Below are positions 1 through 8,655 of a DNA stretch of 32,290 nucleotides, piece after piece. Location of the stretch: NCBI RefSeq assembly GCF_018780625.1, contig NZ_JADMJK010000065.1, positions 1-32,290 on the forward strand. The letters run 5' to 3'. Each line of letters opens with the position of its first letter. The stretch's first letter is position 1. Source of the DNA: Polaromonas sp. Its GTDB lineage: Bacteria; Pseudomonadota; Gammaproteobacteria; Burkholderiales; Burkholderiaceae_C. The notes under the pieces were generated by a model, which worked only from the letters and a program-made list of their open reading frames with translations, ran no database searches and was not told the origin of the DNA. The position numbers and the translations under genes are program-made.

Positions 1-1700
1 TGGCCGGGCAGGGCGATGATGCCGTGCCGTCCATGCCCGGCGGCTCGGTGGTGGCTGTGGGGGACGACGACCAGAGCATTTACGCCTTTCGCGGCGCCCG
101 TGTGGGCAACATGGCCGACTTCGTGCGCGAGTTTCATGTCACGCACCAGATCAAGCTGGAGCGCAATTACCGCAGTTTCGGCAACATCCTGGATTCGGCC
201 AACGAGCTGATCAGCCACAACAGCAAGCGGCTCGGCAAAACCCTGAGCACCGACGCCGGACCCGGCGAGCCGGTCCGGGTTTATGAGTCGACCAGCGATT
301 TTGCCGAAGCGCAGTGGTTTGTCGACGAGGTCAAGCAGCTGGTGCGGGACGGCAGCGAGCGCAAGGAAATTGCGCTGCTCTACCGCAGCAATGCGCAAAG
401 CCGGGTCATGGAAACCGCGCTGTTCAACGCCGGTGTGCCTTACCGCGTCTATGGCGGCCTGCGCTTTTTCGAGCGCGCCGAGATCAAGCACGCGCTGGCC
501 TATTTGCGCCTGCTTGAGAACCCGCATGACGACACCAGCTTTATGCGCGTGGTCAACTTTCCGCCGCGCGGAATCGGTGCGCGCAGCATCGAGCAGCTGC
601 AGGATATCGCGCGCGCCTCGGGTTGCTCCTTGCACGACGGCGTCAGCGCCGTGCCTGGCAAGGCCGGCGCCAACCTGGGCGCCTTTGTCGCCAAGCTCGA
701 TGTGCTGCGCGAGCAGACCACGGGCATGAGCCTGCGTGAAATCATTGGGCTGGTACTGGCGCACAGCGGGCTTGAAGCGCATTACAAGCTCGAAAAGGAA
801 GGCCAGGACCGGCTGGAGAATCTGGCCGAACTGGTCAACGCCGCCGAGTCATTTGTAAGCCAGGAAGGGTTTGGCCGCGACGCCGTGGCGCTGCCGGTCG
901 ATGAACTGGGCGCGCGCCTGAACCTCAGCCAGTCGCCCGCCAGCCAGGGGCTGGACCCTGCAGCCGATGCGCTGCTGCCTGAGTTTTTGGCGCCCGATGC
1001 CGAAACCGGGGAAACACTGTCGCCGCTGGCGGCTTTTCTCACGCATGCGGCGCTGGAGTCGGGCGACAACCAGGCGCAGGCCGGGCAAGACGCGGTGCAA
1101 CTGATGACCGTGCATTCCTCCAAAGGGCTGGAGTTTGACTGCGTGTTCATCACCGGTCTGGAAGACAGCCTGTTCCCGCATGAAAACGCCATGAACGACG
1201 TGGAAGGCCTGGAAGAAGAACGCCGGCTGATGTACGTGGCGATCACGCGGGCGCGCAAGCGGCTGTACCTGAGCTACTCGCAAACGCGCATGCTGCACGG
1301 CCAGACGCGCTACAACCTGAAAAGCCGGTTTTTTGACGAGCTGCCAGAGTCGGCGCTTAAATGGATCACGCCCAGGAACCAGGGATTTGCAGCCGGACCG
1401 GGTAGTGCAGGCGCTGCAGGCGGCTGGCGGGGTGCTACTGATTCAGGAGCTGGTAGCACGCGTGGTGATTGGGCTAGTAGCCTTTTTTCTTCGAAAACAG
1501 CGGCTTCGCCTGTGCCCCCGCAGCGCAGCGCGCCGTCCCATGGCCTCAAAACCGGCATGCAGGTGTTTCACGCCAAGTTTGGCGAGGGCAAGGTGCTGAT
1601 GCTCGAAGGCAGCGGAGACGATGCCCGGGCTCAGATCAATTTCACGCGGCACGGCGTGAAGTGGCTGGCCTTGAGCGTGGCCAAGCTCACGATCGTTTAG
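1..1700 (+). CDS. uvrD: UvrD/PcrA-type DNA helicase, 3' part (cut by window start)
   Basis: Superfamily 1A 3'-5' DNA helicase of nucleotide-excision and mismatch repair. The frame is open to the first base, so the N-terminus with Walker A lies outside the window; an in-frame GTG at 24 is not a real start. Visible motifs are VGDDDQSIYAFRGA near the start (motifs II/III region), LERNYRS (motif IV), LMTVHSSKGLEFD (motif V) and EERRLMYVAITRARKRLYL (motif VI). The last ~45 residues (FHAKFGEGKVL to the end) match the Tudor-like tail of UvrD/PcrA. The linker between helicase core and tail is unusual: bases 1434-1487 look like a copy of a dispersed intergenic repeat, read in frame as a Gly/Ser/Thr-rich stretch. 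The gene converges on the membrane-protein gene that follows, with 9 bp between the stops. UvrD rather than Rep is favoured by the tail. Confidence 0.93.
   Translation, partial: AGQGDDAVPSMPGGSVVAVGDDDQSIYAFRGARVGNMADFVREFHVTHQIKLERNYRSFGNILDSANELISHNSKRLGKTLSTDAGPGEPVRVYESTSDFAEAQWFVDEVKQLVRDGSERKEIALLYRSNAQSRVMETALFNAGVPYRVYGGLRFFERAEIKHALAYLRLLENPHDDTSFMRVVNFPPRGIGARSIEQLQDIARASGCSLHDGVSAVPGKAGANLGAFVAKLDVLREQTTGMSLREIIGLVLAHSGLEAHYKLEKEGQDRLENLAELVNAAESFVSQEGFGRDAVALPVDELGARLNLSQSPASQGLDPAADALLPEFLAPDAETGETLSPLAAFLTHAALESGDNQAQAGQDAVQLMTVHSSKGLEFDCVFITGLEDSLFPHENAMNDVEGLEEERRLMYVAITRARKRLYLSYSQTRMLHGQTRYNLKSRFFDELPESALKWITPRNQGFAAGPGSAGAAGGWRGATDSGAGSTRGDWASSLFSSKTAASPVPPQRSAPSHGLKTGMQVFHAKFGEGKVLMLEGSGDDARAQINFTRHGVKWLALSVAKLTIV
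1434..1487 (+). repeat. Dispersed comamonad-type repeat, copy 1 (inside uvrD)
   Basis: Reads GCTACTG, then AGCTGGTAGC, then ATTGGGCTAGTAGCC and a T-run. The same ordered blocks (GCTACT / ATAGCT / GGGCTA / GCC-TTTT) recur at about 15.05, 17.35 and 31.2 kb. I recall similar short elements scattered through Comamonadaceae intergenic DNA. This copy is fully in frame with uvrD and encodes part of its C-terminal linker. Confidence 0.6.
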
Positions 1701-1709
1701 GCGGCAAGC

Positions 1710-2510
1710 TCAGGATGCGTCATCGGCGCTTGCCGGGGCGTCTTCAGGCGTGGCTTCAAAACTGTCCCGAAACGTGAAGTAAATCGAGGTGAAAAACATC
1801 GCCACAATCACCAGTGCGACCGGAAACATGGCCACGTTGGCCAGCATCGGGTTGCCTGCCAGGCTCGCAATCAGCGCCACCGCCACGGCCGCCAGCACGA
1901 AAACGCCAGTCCAGGCCAGCCCGAAAACGGTCATCGCGCCAAAGTTCTTGTAGCAGGCCATGAAGCTGAAAAACAGGCTTTTGACCGGCGACACCCCGTG
2001 CCAGTGCACCAGCGCAGGCGCATGCCAGAACAGCACCGACAGCGGCAGGTACAAGCCCATGGCCACCCACATGGCCACTTGAAAGTCGCCTTGCAGCACC
2101 AGCTCCTCGGTGATCTTGCCGCCCACCAGGTAGAGCCGGGCAAACTGCCCACCGTCAAACAGGGCCGACACGGCCATCAGCATCAAAAAGCCCAGGGCAT
2201 ACAGCGCGCCCAGTACCAGCATGGCCCGCATTTGCTGCCGGCCCGCGCGAAAGGCGCTGATCAAAATCGAGGGCATCGGAAAGTTTCCCTTGGCGGCCTC
2301 CTGCGTCGCCGCCATCAGGCCCAGCGTGGCGGCCGGCAGCAGGGCCAGCGCCAGCGCGGCACCGATAAAAGGCACCATGGTCGCCACCGAGAGCAGGGCC
2401 ATGAACATGAAAAACAGGCCCGACAGCGCCAGCGGCTGCTTGATGAAGGTGCTGATGCCCAGTTTGACCCAGGTCAGCCCGGTGCGGGCGGGAACAATAT
2501 TGAGTTTCAT
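1710..2510 (-). CDS. BPSS1780-type multi-pass membrane protein
   Basis: A 266-residue hydrophobic protein with about six predicted membrane spans; clear ones lie near residues 28-65, 95-118, 145-165, 190-220 and 225-245. The start (MKLNIVPARTG, then a conserved-looking LTWVKLGISTFIKQPL) and the length fit the BPSS1780 family of beta-proteobacterial inner-membrane proteins, whose function is unknown. The C-terminus is acidic and Ala-rich. Its ATG overlaps the thrB stop by 4 nt, so it is probably translated coupled to thrB. That pairing suggests co-regulation but does not show a role in threonine synthesis. The family call rests on recalled resemblance; the membrane topology is read directly from the sequence. 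Confidence 0.8.
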   Translation of the reverse strand: MKLNIVPARTGLTWVKLGISTFIKQPLALSGLFFMFMALLSVATMVPFIGAALALALLPAATLGLMAATQEAAKGNFPMPSILISAFRAGRQQMRAMLVLGALYALGFLMLMAVSALFDGGQFARLYLVGGKITEELVLQGDFQVAMWVAMGLYLPLSVLFWHAPALVHWHGVSPVKSLFFSFMACYKNFGAMTVFGLAWTGVFVLAAVAVALIASLAGNPMLANVAMFPVALVIVAMFFTSIYFTFRDSFEATPEDAPASADDAS

Positions 2511-3481
2511 GGGGTTCCGCAGACGGGGTGTGACAGGTGGCCGGCGGGTAGTAAAAGCGCCCGCAGCACACGCTCAAAATGGCCGGGATCGTGGGCCTGG
2601 AGCACGGCCGCTTCGCGCGGCAGATGAAAGTCCCACAGCCGTGAAATCCAGAAGCGCAGCGCCGCCGCGCGCTGCAGGGCCGGCAACAGGGTGCGCTCTT
2701 GCGCCGTGAGGGCGCGCACGCGCTGGTAGGCGGCCAGGAAGGCGTCGGCACGCGCGGCGTCCTGCGCCCCACTTGGCAGGTCAATGCACCAGTCGTTGAG
2801 GCAAACGCCAATGTCAAACAAAAAGGCGTCGCAGCCGGCAAAGTAAAAGTCAAAAAAGCCGCTCAGCGTGCCGTGGTCAAACATCACGTTGTCGCGAAAC
2901 AGGTCGGCGTGTATGGGGCCGCGCGGCAGGCTGGCGTAGCCTGAAGACGCCGCGATATGGTTCTGGTAGGCCAGCTCGCCCAGAATCAGGCTGCGCTGCG
3001 CCGGCGTCAGATGCGGCAGCACCACCGGTACGGTCTCGTTCCACCAGTCCAGCCCGCGCAGGTTGGGCTGGTGCCGGGGGTAGTCCAGCCCGGCCAGGTG
3101 CATGCGGGCCAGCATCTCGCCCACTTGCGCGCAGTGGTCGGCCGTGGGCGCCAACTCGCTCTGGCCGCGCAGCTTGTTGACGACGGCGGCGGGCTTGCCC
3201 TTCAGGCGGTGCACGATCACGCCCTTGGCATTTGCGGCCGGGTCGGGCACGGGAATCCCGCTGGCCGCCAGGTGCTTCATCAGGTGCAGGTAAAACGGCA
3301 ACTGCTCGAACGTCAGGCGCTCAAACAGCGTCAGCACGTACTGGCCCTGCGTGGTGTCTACAAAATAGTTGGTGTTTTCAATGCCGCCTGCAGCGCCTTT
3401 GATGCTCTGCAGTTGCCCCAACTTCAAGGCGTTCAAGAACGCTGCAGCCTCGTCAAACGAGACTTCGGTAAATACGGCCAT
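2507..3481 (-). CDS. thrB: Homoserine kinase, ThrB of the APH-fold type
   Basis: Phosphorylates homoserine to O-phosphohomoserine in threonine biosynthesis. The 324-residue protein begins MAVFTEVS and carries the ATP-site GGIENTNYFV near residues 32-42. It has the kinase catalytic motif GPIHADLFRDN (HxDxxxxN) and the metal-binding FFDFYFAGCD. These belong to the aminoglycoside-phosphotransferase fold used by the ThrB of many Pseudomonas and Burkholderiales species, not to the GHMK-fold enzyme of E. coli. Length is typical. It lies second in a minus-strand run, 41 bp behind the DUF2782-type gene and overlapping the membrane-protein gene by 4 nt. Confidence 0.93.
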   Translation of the reverse strand: MAVFTEVSFDEAAAFLNALKLGQLQSIKGAAGGIENTNYFVDTTQGQYVLTLFERLTFEQLPFYLHLMKHLAASGIPVPDPAANAKGVIVHRLKGKPAAVVNKLRGQSELAPTADHCAQVGEMLARMHLAGLDYPRHQPNLRGLDWWNETVPVVLPHLTPAQRSLILGELAYQNHIAASSGYASLPRGPIHADLFRDNVMFDHGTLSGFFDFYFAGCDAFLFDIGVCLNDWCIDLPSGAQDAARADAFLAAYQRVRALTAQERTLLPALQRAAALRFWISRLWDFHLPREAAVLQAHDPGHFERVLRALLLPAGHLSHPVCGTP

Positions 3482-3522
3482 GCCTGAAACTGAACCCTGA
3501 ACTAGATAAAAAAAGCTGAAAC

Positions 3523-3858
3523 TTAAAACTTCAGCACATTCCAGACGCGCGACCCATTGGTGTCGCCGCTGGACGCCGCAGGCGCCGTACCCCGGGCGCC
3601 TTCTGCCGGCTTGACTTCGTAAGCCGGCACGGCGGCTTTGGGTTGCACCACAATTTGCTGGGTTTCGCCGCCTACCCGCAACTCATCAATGCGCGAGCCC
3701 GCGTCTTCGGTGTGGATGCGCTGGATCGCCCGGTCTGGACGCCCGGCTTTTTCAGTGGCTGCGGGCACTGCAGCCGGGGCAGGCGTCTGCGCCATGGCTG
3801 CAGCCAGCGGCAGCAGGGCGAGAGCCGCGAAAAAGGGAAGGCGAAGGGCGTTTTTCAT
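3523..3858 (-). CDS. DUF2782-type small secreted protein
   Basis: A 111-residue protein with a clear Sec signal peptide: MKNALRLPFF, a hydrophobic core, then AAAMAQ with probable cleavage after the Q near residue 23. The mature part has a patch on the pattern R-I-D-E-L-R-V-G-G-E-T-Q and ends in WNVLKF, features I associate with DUF2782, a short periplasmic family of unknown function often found beside thrB and polA in beta-proteobacteria. I chose the ATG at 3858 because the signal peptide begins there; longer in-frame starts add a non-hydrophobic leader that would overlap the polA promoter region. It is the first gene of the thrB run and divergent from polA, with 73 bp between the two starts. 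Confidence 0.75.
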   Translation of the reverse strand: MKNALRLPFFAALALLPLAAAMAQTPAPAAVPAATEKAGRPDRAIQRIHTEDAGSRIDELRVGGETQQIVVQPKAAVPAYEVKPAEGARGTAPAASSGDTNGSRVWNVLKF

Positions 3859-3931
3859 GCCTGCATTGTAGGCTGGCCGGTCCGCCCGGGCTTGTCGCCC
3901 GTTGCTGCAATATCCCCGACAATCTGGCGCT

Positions 3932-6760
3932 ATGAGCTCTGACAAAAAAACACTCCTGCTGGTCGATGGTTCCAGCTACCTGTACCGCGCCTTTCACGCC
4001 ATGCCCGATCTGCGCGTCAAGCCCGGCGACCCCGACAGTCCGGCCACGGGCGCCATTCGCGGCATGATCAACATGATGCAAAAGCTGCGCAAGGATGTGC
4101 GCGCCGACTACGCGGTGTGCGTGTTTGACGCCAAGGGCCCGACCTTTCGCGACGCGCTCTACCCCGAGTACAAGGCCCAGCGCTCGGCCATGCCCGACGA
4201 TCTGCGCAGCCAGGTCGAGCCGATTCACGAGGTGGTGCGCCTGCTGGGCTGGAAAGTGCTGGCCGTGCCCGGCGTGGAAGCCGACGACGTGATTGGCACC
4301 CTGGCCTGCATCGGCTCGCGCCAGGCCATCGAGGTCATCATTTCCAGTGGCGACAAGGACTTGAGCCAGCTGGTCGACGAACACATCACCGTGATTGACA
4401 CCATGAACGACCGCCGCCGCGACCTGGCCGGCGTCGAGGCCGAATTCGGCGTGCCGCCGCGCCTGATGGTCGACTACCAGACCCTGGTCGGCGACACGGT
4501 GGACAACGTGCCCGGCGTGCCCAAGGTGGGGCCCAAAACGGCGGTGAAGTGGCTGATTGAATACGGCTCGCTCGATGCGCTGGTGGCCAGAGCCGGCGAG
4601 ATCAAGGGGGTGGTGGGCGAAAACCTGCGCCAGGCCCTGGACTGGCTGCCCAAAGGGCGGGCGCTGGTGACGATCAAGAAGGACTGCGAACTGGACGGCT
4701 ACATCGACGGCCTGCCCGCCCTGGAATCCCTGGCCATTGGCGGCCAGCAAACCGAGGCCTTGAAGGACTTTTATGAAAAGTATGGCTTCAAGGGGCTGGT
4801 CAAACAAATCGACACCGAAAGCGCGCCGCCCGAACGGCTTGCCAGCCCCGAGGGCCGCCAGCCTGCTGCCAGAGCCAAAAAGGCAGCCTCGCCCAACGAG
4901 CCCGGCCTGTTTGACGGGCCCGCATTTCTGGACACGCCGCTTGAGCAACGCGCCACCAACCTGAGCTACGACACGATTCTGACGTGGGAAGCGTTTACGC
5001 CCTGGCTGGCCAGAATCGAAGCCGCCGAGCTGGTCGCGGTTGACACCGAAACCACCTCGCTCGACGAAATGCAGGCCCGGATCGTGGGCCTGAGCTTTAG
5101 CGTCACGCCCGGCGAAGCGGCCTATATTCCCCTGACGCACGACTACCCCGACGCGCCCGCGCAACTGCCGCTCGTTGCGGTGCTGGCCAGGCTCAAGCCT
5201 TGGCTTGAAAACCCGGCCAGGTCCAAGCTGGGCCAGCATGTGAAGTACGACCGCCATGTGTTTGCCAACCACGGCGTGCAAGTGCAGGGCTATGCCCACG
5301 ACACCATGCTGCAAAGTTATGTGCTCGAAGCGCACAAGCCGCACGGGCTGGCCAGCCTGGCCGAGCGGCACCTGGGGCGCAGCGGCATCAACTACGAAGA
5401 CCTGTGCGGCAAGGGCGTGCACCAGATCAAGTTCAACCAGGTCGATGTTGCCAAGGCGTCCGAGTATTCGTGCGAAGACTCCGACCAGACGCTGGACGTG
5501 CACCGCGTGCTGTGGCCGCAGATCGAGGCCAATGACAAGCTGTGCTTTATTTACCAGCTGGAAATGCACAGCAGCGAAACCCTGTACCGCATCGAGCGCA
5601 ACGGCGTGCTGATTGACGCGCCCACGCTGGCCAGGCAAAGCGGCGAGCTGGGCGCGCGCATCGTGCAACTCGAAACCGAAGCCTATGAGATTGCCGGCCA
5701 GCCCTTCAATCTGGGCAGTCCCAAGCAGTTGGCCGAGATATTTTTTGACAAGCTCGGCATGAAGGTGGTCAAGAAAACGCCCAGCGGCGCGCGCAGCACC
5801 GACGAGGAAGTGCTTGAAAAGCTGGCCGAAGACTACCCGCTGCCGGCCCGAATCCTGGAGCACCGGGGCCTGTCCAAGCTCAAGGGCACCTACACCGACA
5901 AGCTGGCCCAGCTGGCACACCCCAGGACGGGCCGGGTCCACACGCATTACGCGCAGGCCATCGCCATCACCGGCCGGCTGTCGAGCAACGACCCCAACTT
6001 GCAGAACATCCCGGTCAAGACCGCCGAAGGCCGGCGCGTGCGCGAAGCCTTTGTGGCACCTGCCGGCAGCGTGATTGCCAGCGCCGACTACTCGCAGATC
6101 GAGTTGCGCATCATGGCCCATATCAGCGAAGACGAGGCCTTGCTGCGCGCCTTCACCGACGGCATGGACGTGCACCGCGCCACGGCCGCCGAGGTTTTTG
6201 GCGTGGACGTGACCCAGGTCAGCAGCGAGCAGCGCCGCTACGCCAAGGTGATCAACTTTGGCCTGATCTACGGCATGAGCAGCTTTGGCCTGGCCAAGAA
6301 CCTGGGCATTGAAACCAAGGCCGCCGCCGCCTACATCGACCGCTACTTTCAGCGCTACCCCGGCGTCAAGAACTACATGGACGAAACCCGCATGCTGGCC
6401 AAAAGCCAGGGCTATGTCGAAACCGTGTTCGGCCGGCGCCTGTACCTGCCCGAGATCAACTCGCCCAACGGCCCGCGCCGCGCCGGTGCCGAGCGCGCCG
6501 CCATCAACGCGCCCATGCAGGGCACGGCGGCCGACCTGATCAAGCTCAGCATGAACAAGGTGCAGCAGGTGCTGGACGATGAAAAGCGGGGGACCAAAAT
6601 GATCATGCAGGTGCATGACGAGCTGGTGTTTGAAGTGCCCGCGTCAGAAGTCGACTGGGTCCGGCTGGAGATTCCGCGCCTGATGGCTGGCGTCGCCAGC
6701 CTCAAGGTGCCGCTGCTGGCCGAGATCGGCTTTGGTGCCAATTGGGAGAAGGCGCACTGA
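3932..6760 (+). CDS. polA: DNA polymerase I
   Basis: Repair and Okazaki-fragment-processing polymerase of 942 residues with all three domains. The 5' nuclease domain spans residues 1-290 (LLLVDGSSYLYRAFHA, GVEADDVIGTL, SSGDKDLSQLV, GVPKVGPKTA). A Pro/Ala-rich linker near 295-330 follows. The 3'-5' exonuclease domain keeps DTETTSLD at 371-378 and a later CEDSDQT, so proofreading looks intact. The polymerase domain has motif A (ADYSQIELR, about 717), motif B (RRYAKVINFGLIYG, about 767) and motif C (VHDELVFEV, about 895). I chose the ATG before SSDKK because it gives the standard N-terminus. The 3' end (6620-6750) is partly duplicated near 13.66 kb. Confidence 0.97.
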   Translation: MSSDKKTLLLVDGSSYLYRAFHAMPDLRVKPGDPDSPATGAIRGMINMMQKLRKDVRADYAVCVFDAKGPTFRDALYPEYKAQRSAMPDDLRSQVEPIHEVVRLLGWKVLAVPGVEADDVIGTLACIGSRQAIEVIISSGDKDLSQLVDEHITVIDTMNDRRRDLAGVEAEFGVPPRLMVDYQTLVGDTVDNVPGVPKVGPKTAVKWLIEYGSLDALVARAGEIKGVVGENLRQALDWLPKGRALVTIKKDCELDGYIDGLPALESLAIGGQQTEALKDFYEKYGFKGLVKQIDTESAPPERLASPEGRQPAARAKKAASPNEPGLFDGPAFLDTPLEQRATNLSYDTILTWEAFTPWLARIEAAELVAVDTETTSLDEMQARIVGLSFSVTPGEAAYIPLTHDYPDAPAQLPLVAVLARLKPWLENPARSKLGQHVKYDRHVFANHGVQVQGYAHDTMLQSYVLEAHKPHGLASLAERHLGRSGINYEDLCGKGVHQIKFNQVDVAKASEYSCEDSDQTLDVHRVLWPQIEANDKLCFIYQLEMHSSETLYRIERNGVLIDAPTLARQSGELGARIVQLETEAYEIAGQPFNLGSPKQLAEIFFDKLGMKVVKKTPSGARSTDEEVLEKLAEDYPLPARILEHRGLSKLKGTYTDKLAQLAHPRTGRVHTHYAQAIAITGRLSSNDPNLQNIPVKTAEGRRVREAFVAPAGSVIASADYSQIELRIMAHISEDEALLRAFTDGMDVHRATAAEVFGVDVTQVSSEQRRYAKVINFGLIYGMSSFGLAKNLGIETKAAAAYIDRYFQRYPGVKNYMDETRMLAKSQGYVETVFGRRLYLPEINSPNGPRRAGAERAAINAPMQGTAADLIKLSMNKVQQVLDDEKRGTKMIMQVHDELVFEVPASEVDWVRLEIPRLMAGVASLKVPLLAEIGFGANWEKAH

Positions 6761-7314
6761 ACCGGCCCTGAGGGCCTGCTCATGAATAACTTGCACCCTT
6801 GACTCGCCAGCGCCGGCGCCGGTGCCGGTGCCGGTGCGTGGTTGCGAACTGCTTGTGCGGCTATGCCGGGCAAGAGCCGGCGAAAGAACCAACGGCCTGT
6901 TGAATCGCATGGGCTTCGTACGGCCCACCCTTCGGTCCGTATGCTGAGTTCTTTCCATGCTGCTCTGCGATCTTGGAGATCACACACCCGCGTTGCTTGC
7001 CGGTCAAGTAAGTGCGCCAGGTTGACGAGTTGATATACGCGTTGGCCACAGCCGGGGGGCGGGTATGCAGCGGTTGAGTTTGCGACTGTTGCCTGCTCGC
7101 TGTCACCACCGCTGGGTCTGGGTGGCGTTCTGCGCCGACCTGGATTGCGCTTCGTTCAACACCACCAGTTCATCGCCTTCTTTCACTCGCTGCCCGTCCC
7201 GCCGACACCTGACCACGCCAACTTCTCATGGCTAGGCCCACCGGCGAGCGCGCCCCCCGGCAGGATGGACGCCGCGTGCATGCAAGCCCTGCTCCATGCT
7301 CACCTCTGTACGGT
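6761..7314. other. Gene-poor stretch between polA and the secretion module
   Basis: 554 bases with no convincing intact gene. It begins with a short GGCCC-TGA-GGGCC hairpin just after the polA stop, too weak to call a terminator. A GC-rich microrepeat of GGTGCC-like units follows at about 6808-6838. Overlapping short reading frames occur on both strands from 6860 to 7060, but none gives a recognisable motif. On the minus strand at 7103-7216 there is an HlyD-like peptide, listed separately. The mixture of short unrelated frames and a fragment looks like junction debris beside an insertion; this is inference. Confidence 0.5.
7103..7216 (-). pseudogene. Probable relic of an HlyD-type adaptor (barrel-sandwich segment)
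   Basis: Thirty-seven residues are open up to a TGA stop and contain RDGQRVKEGDELVVL. This follows the pattern RDGQ-V--G--L-VL seen in the intact HlyD-type protein just downstream (RDGQQVAQGETLLVL, about residues 81-95). Stops lie a few codons upstream in the same frame and no usable start or ribosome-binding site is seen. It lies on the same strand as the secretion genes, about 100 bp past the end of the adaptor. I read it as a leftover of a second or earlier adaptor gene. A chance match cannot be excluded because the segment is short. Confidence 0.4.
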
Positions 7315-8655
7315 TTAGCGTTCGCGCCCGGCGCGTCGCAGCACCTGCGTCACCGGCTCGGCCAGGTACTGCAGCGGCGTGCGTGCCTCGCCTTTGATGA
7401 ACACCTCGGCCGGCATGCCGGCCTGCAGTTTGACGTCGCCGGCCTGCGCCAGCGAGGCAGCGTCGGCCTCGATCAGCGCCACGTAATAGGCCTGGTTGGT
7501 GGTCCGGTCGACCGTGCGGTCGGCCGCCAGGTAGAACACCTTGCCTTCGACCAGCCTGGTGGTGCGGTACTTGAACGCGGTAAAACGGATCTCGGCGGCC
7601 TGACCCTGATGCACGCGCGCCACGTCCTCGGTGCGGATGCGTGCCTCCACCACCAGGCGCGGATTGCTCGGCACGATGTCGGCTATCGGTTCGCGCGGCG
7701 AGACCATGCTGCCCGGCGTGGTGAACTTCAGGTTGATCACGTCGCCGGCCACCGGCGCCACGATCACCTGCCGGCTCGACGCGTCGGTGGTTTTGCGCTG
7801 CTCCTGCTCGATTTCGGTCAGGCGCGCGGAACTCACCTTCAGTTGGTCGCTGGCCTGCTGCCGGTAGTCGCCCTCAAGCCCCTTGATGCGCAGGTCGGCG
7901 TCGACCAGGCGTTGCTCGGCGCGCGCCAGCTCGGAGCGCTTCTCCTCCAGCTTGACGCCATAGTCCGCCACCGTGGCCTCGAGCTGCGAGATCCGTGTCG
8001 CGGAGATAAAGCCGTCTTTGAGCAGGTTGCGGTTCGTCTCCAGCTCGGCGCGCTGGTGCTTCAGCGAGTCGGTCGCCGAGGCGATCTGCGCGCGCAGCGC
8101 AGTCGCCTCCTGTGCCACCTTGGCCTGTTGCTGACGCAGCAGCACCGACTGGCCGACGAGCGCGTCGCGCCGGGCACTGAACAGTGCGCGCTCCTTCGTC
8201 ATCTGCTCGGCCAGACGCGAATCGGCGCGGGCCGCGTCGACCACATCGGCCGGAAAATCCACGGCCCGGGCCGACAGTTGCTCGGCCTCGAGCCGCGCCA
8301 GGCTGGCGCGCTCCGCCATCACGCGGTAGTTGAGCCGGTTCAGGTCGGCGTCAACCGACACGTCGCCGAGCACCAGTAGCGTCTCGCCCTGCGCCACTTG
8401 CTGGCCGTCACGCACCATCACCTCGCGCACGGTGCCGCCCTCGGCATGCTGCACCACGCGGCGATCCAGATCGACCTTGACAAACGAACTCGCCACCACC
8501 GCCGCCGACAAGGGTGCCAACGCCATCCACGCCGCCACCGGAACAACGCCCAGCAGCAGCACTGCGGCGGCGCGGCGCGCCAAGTTGCGCGCTTCGAGCA
8601 GGTGCTGCTCAAGCGGGGCCTGCGGATCGAGGGGCGACATCACGGCGGCGCTCAT
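7315..8655 (-). CDS. Type I secretion periplasmic adaptor, HlyD/PrtE family
   Basis: Membrane-fusion protein linking the ABC exporter to an outer-membrane channel. The 446-residue protein has a short cytoplasmic N-terminus, one membrane span near residues 29-54, then a barrel-sandwich half (EGGTVREVMVRDGQQVAQGE). A long coiled-coil region of about residues 105-285 is rich in E, Q, A and L. The second half-motif RQVIVAPVAGDVINL follows. The C-terminus LQAGMPAEVFIK...RTPLQYL matches the PrtE/LssB-type conserved tail. Its ATG overlaps the exporter stop by 4 nt, so the two are one transcript. No TolC-like outer-membrane component lies in the window, so one encoded elsewhere would be needed. Confidence 0.92.
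   Translation of the reverse strand: MSAAVMSPLDPQAPLEQHLLEARNLARRAAAVLLLGVVPVAAWMALAPLSAAVVASSFVKVDLDRRVVQHAEGGTVREVMVRDGQQVAQGETLLVLGDVSVDADLNRLNYRVMAERASLARLEAEQLSARAVDFPADVVDAARADSRLAEQMTKERALFSARRDALVGQSVLLRQQQAKVAQEATALRAQIASATDSLKHQRAELETNRNLLKDGFISATRISQLEATVADYGVKLEEKRSELARAEQRLVDADLRIKGLEGDYRQQASDQLKVSSARLTEIEQEQRKTTDASSRQVIVAPVAGDVINLKFTTPGSMVSPREPIADIVPSNPRLVVEARIRTEDVARVHQGQAAEIRFTAFKYRTTRLVEGKVFYLAADRTVDRTTNQAYYVALIEADAASLAQAGDVKLQAGMPAEVFIKGEARTPLQYLAEPVTQVLRRAGRER

Noticed and set aside
3752-6616. A 954-codon open frame antisense to polA
   Set aside because: It is His/Gly/Ala-rich with no family features and mirrors polA codon positions. In GC-rich DNA such long antisense frames are common, and polA itself is intact.
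6861-7109. A minus-strand frame of 82 codons after polA, considered as a transposase or intron-protein remnant
   Set aside because: I could not identify any motif, and overlapping frames are equally open. Left as unexplained junction DNA.
7255-7317. Resemblance to a group II intron domain V (ends in GTACGGTTT)
   Set aside because: The rest of the helix does not pair and no intron-encoded protein is near.
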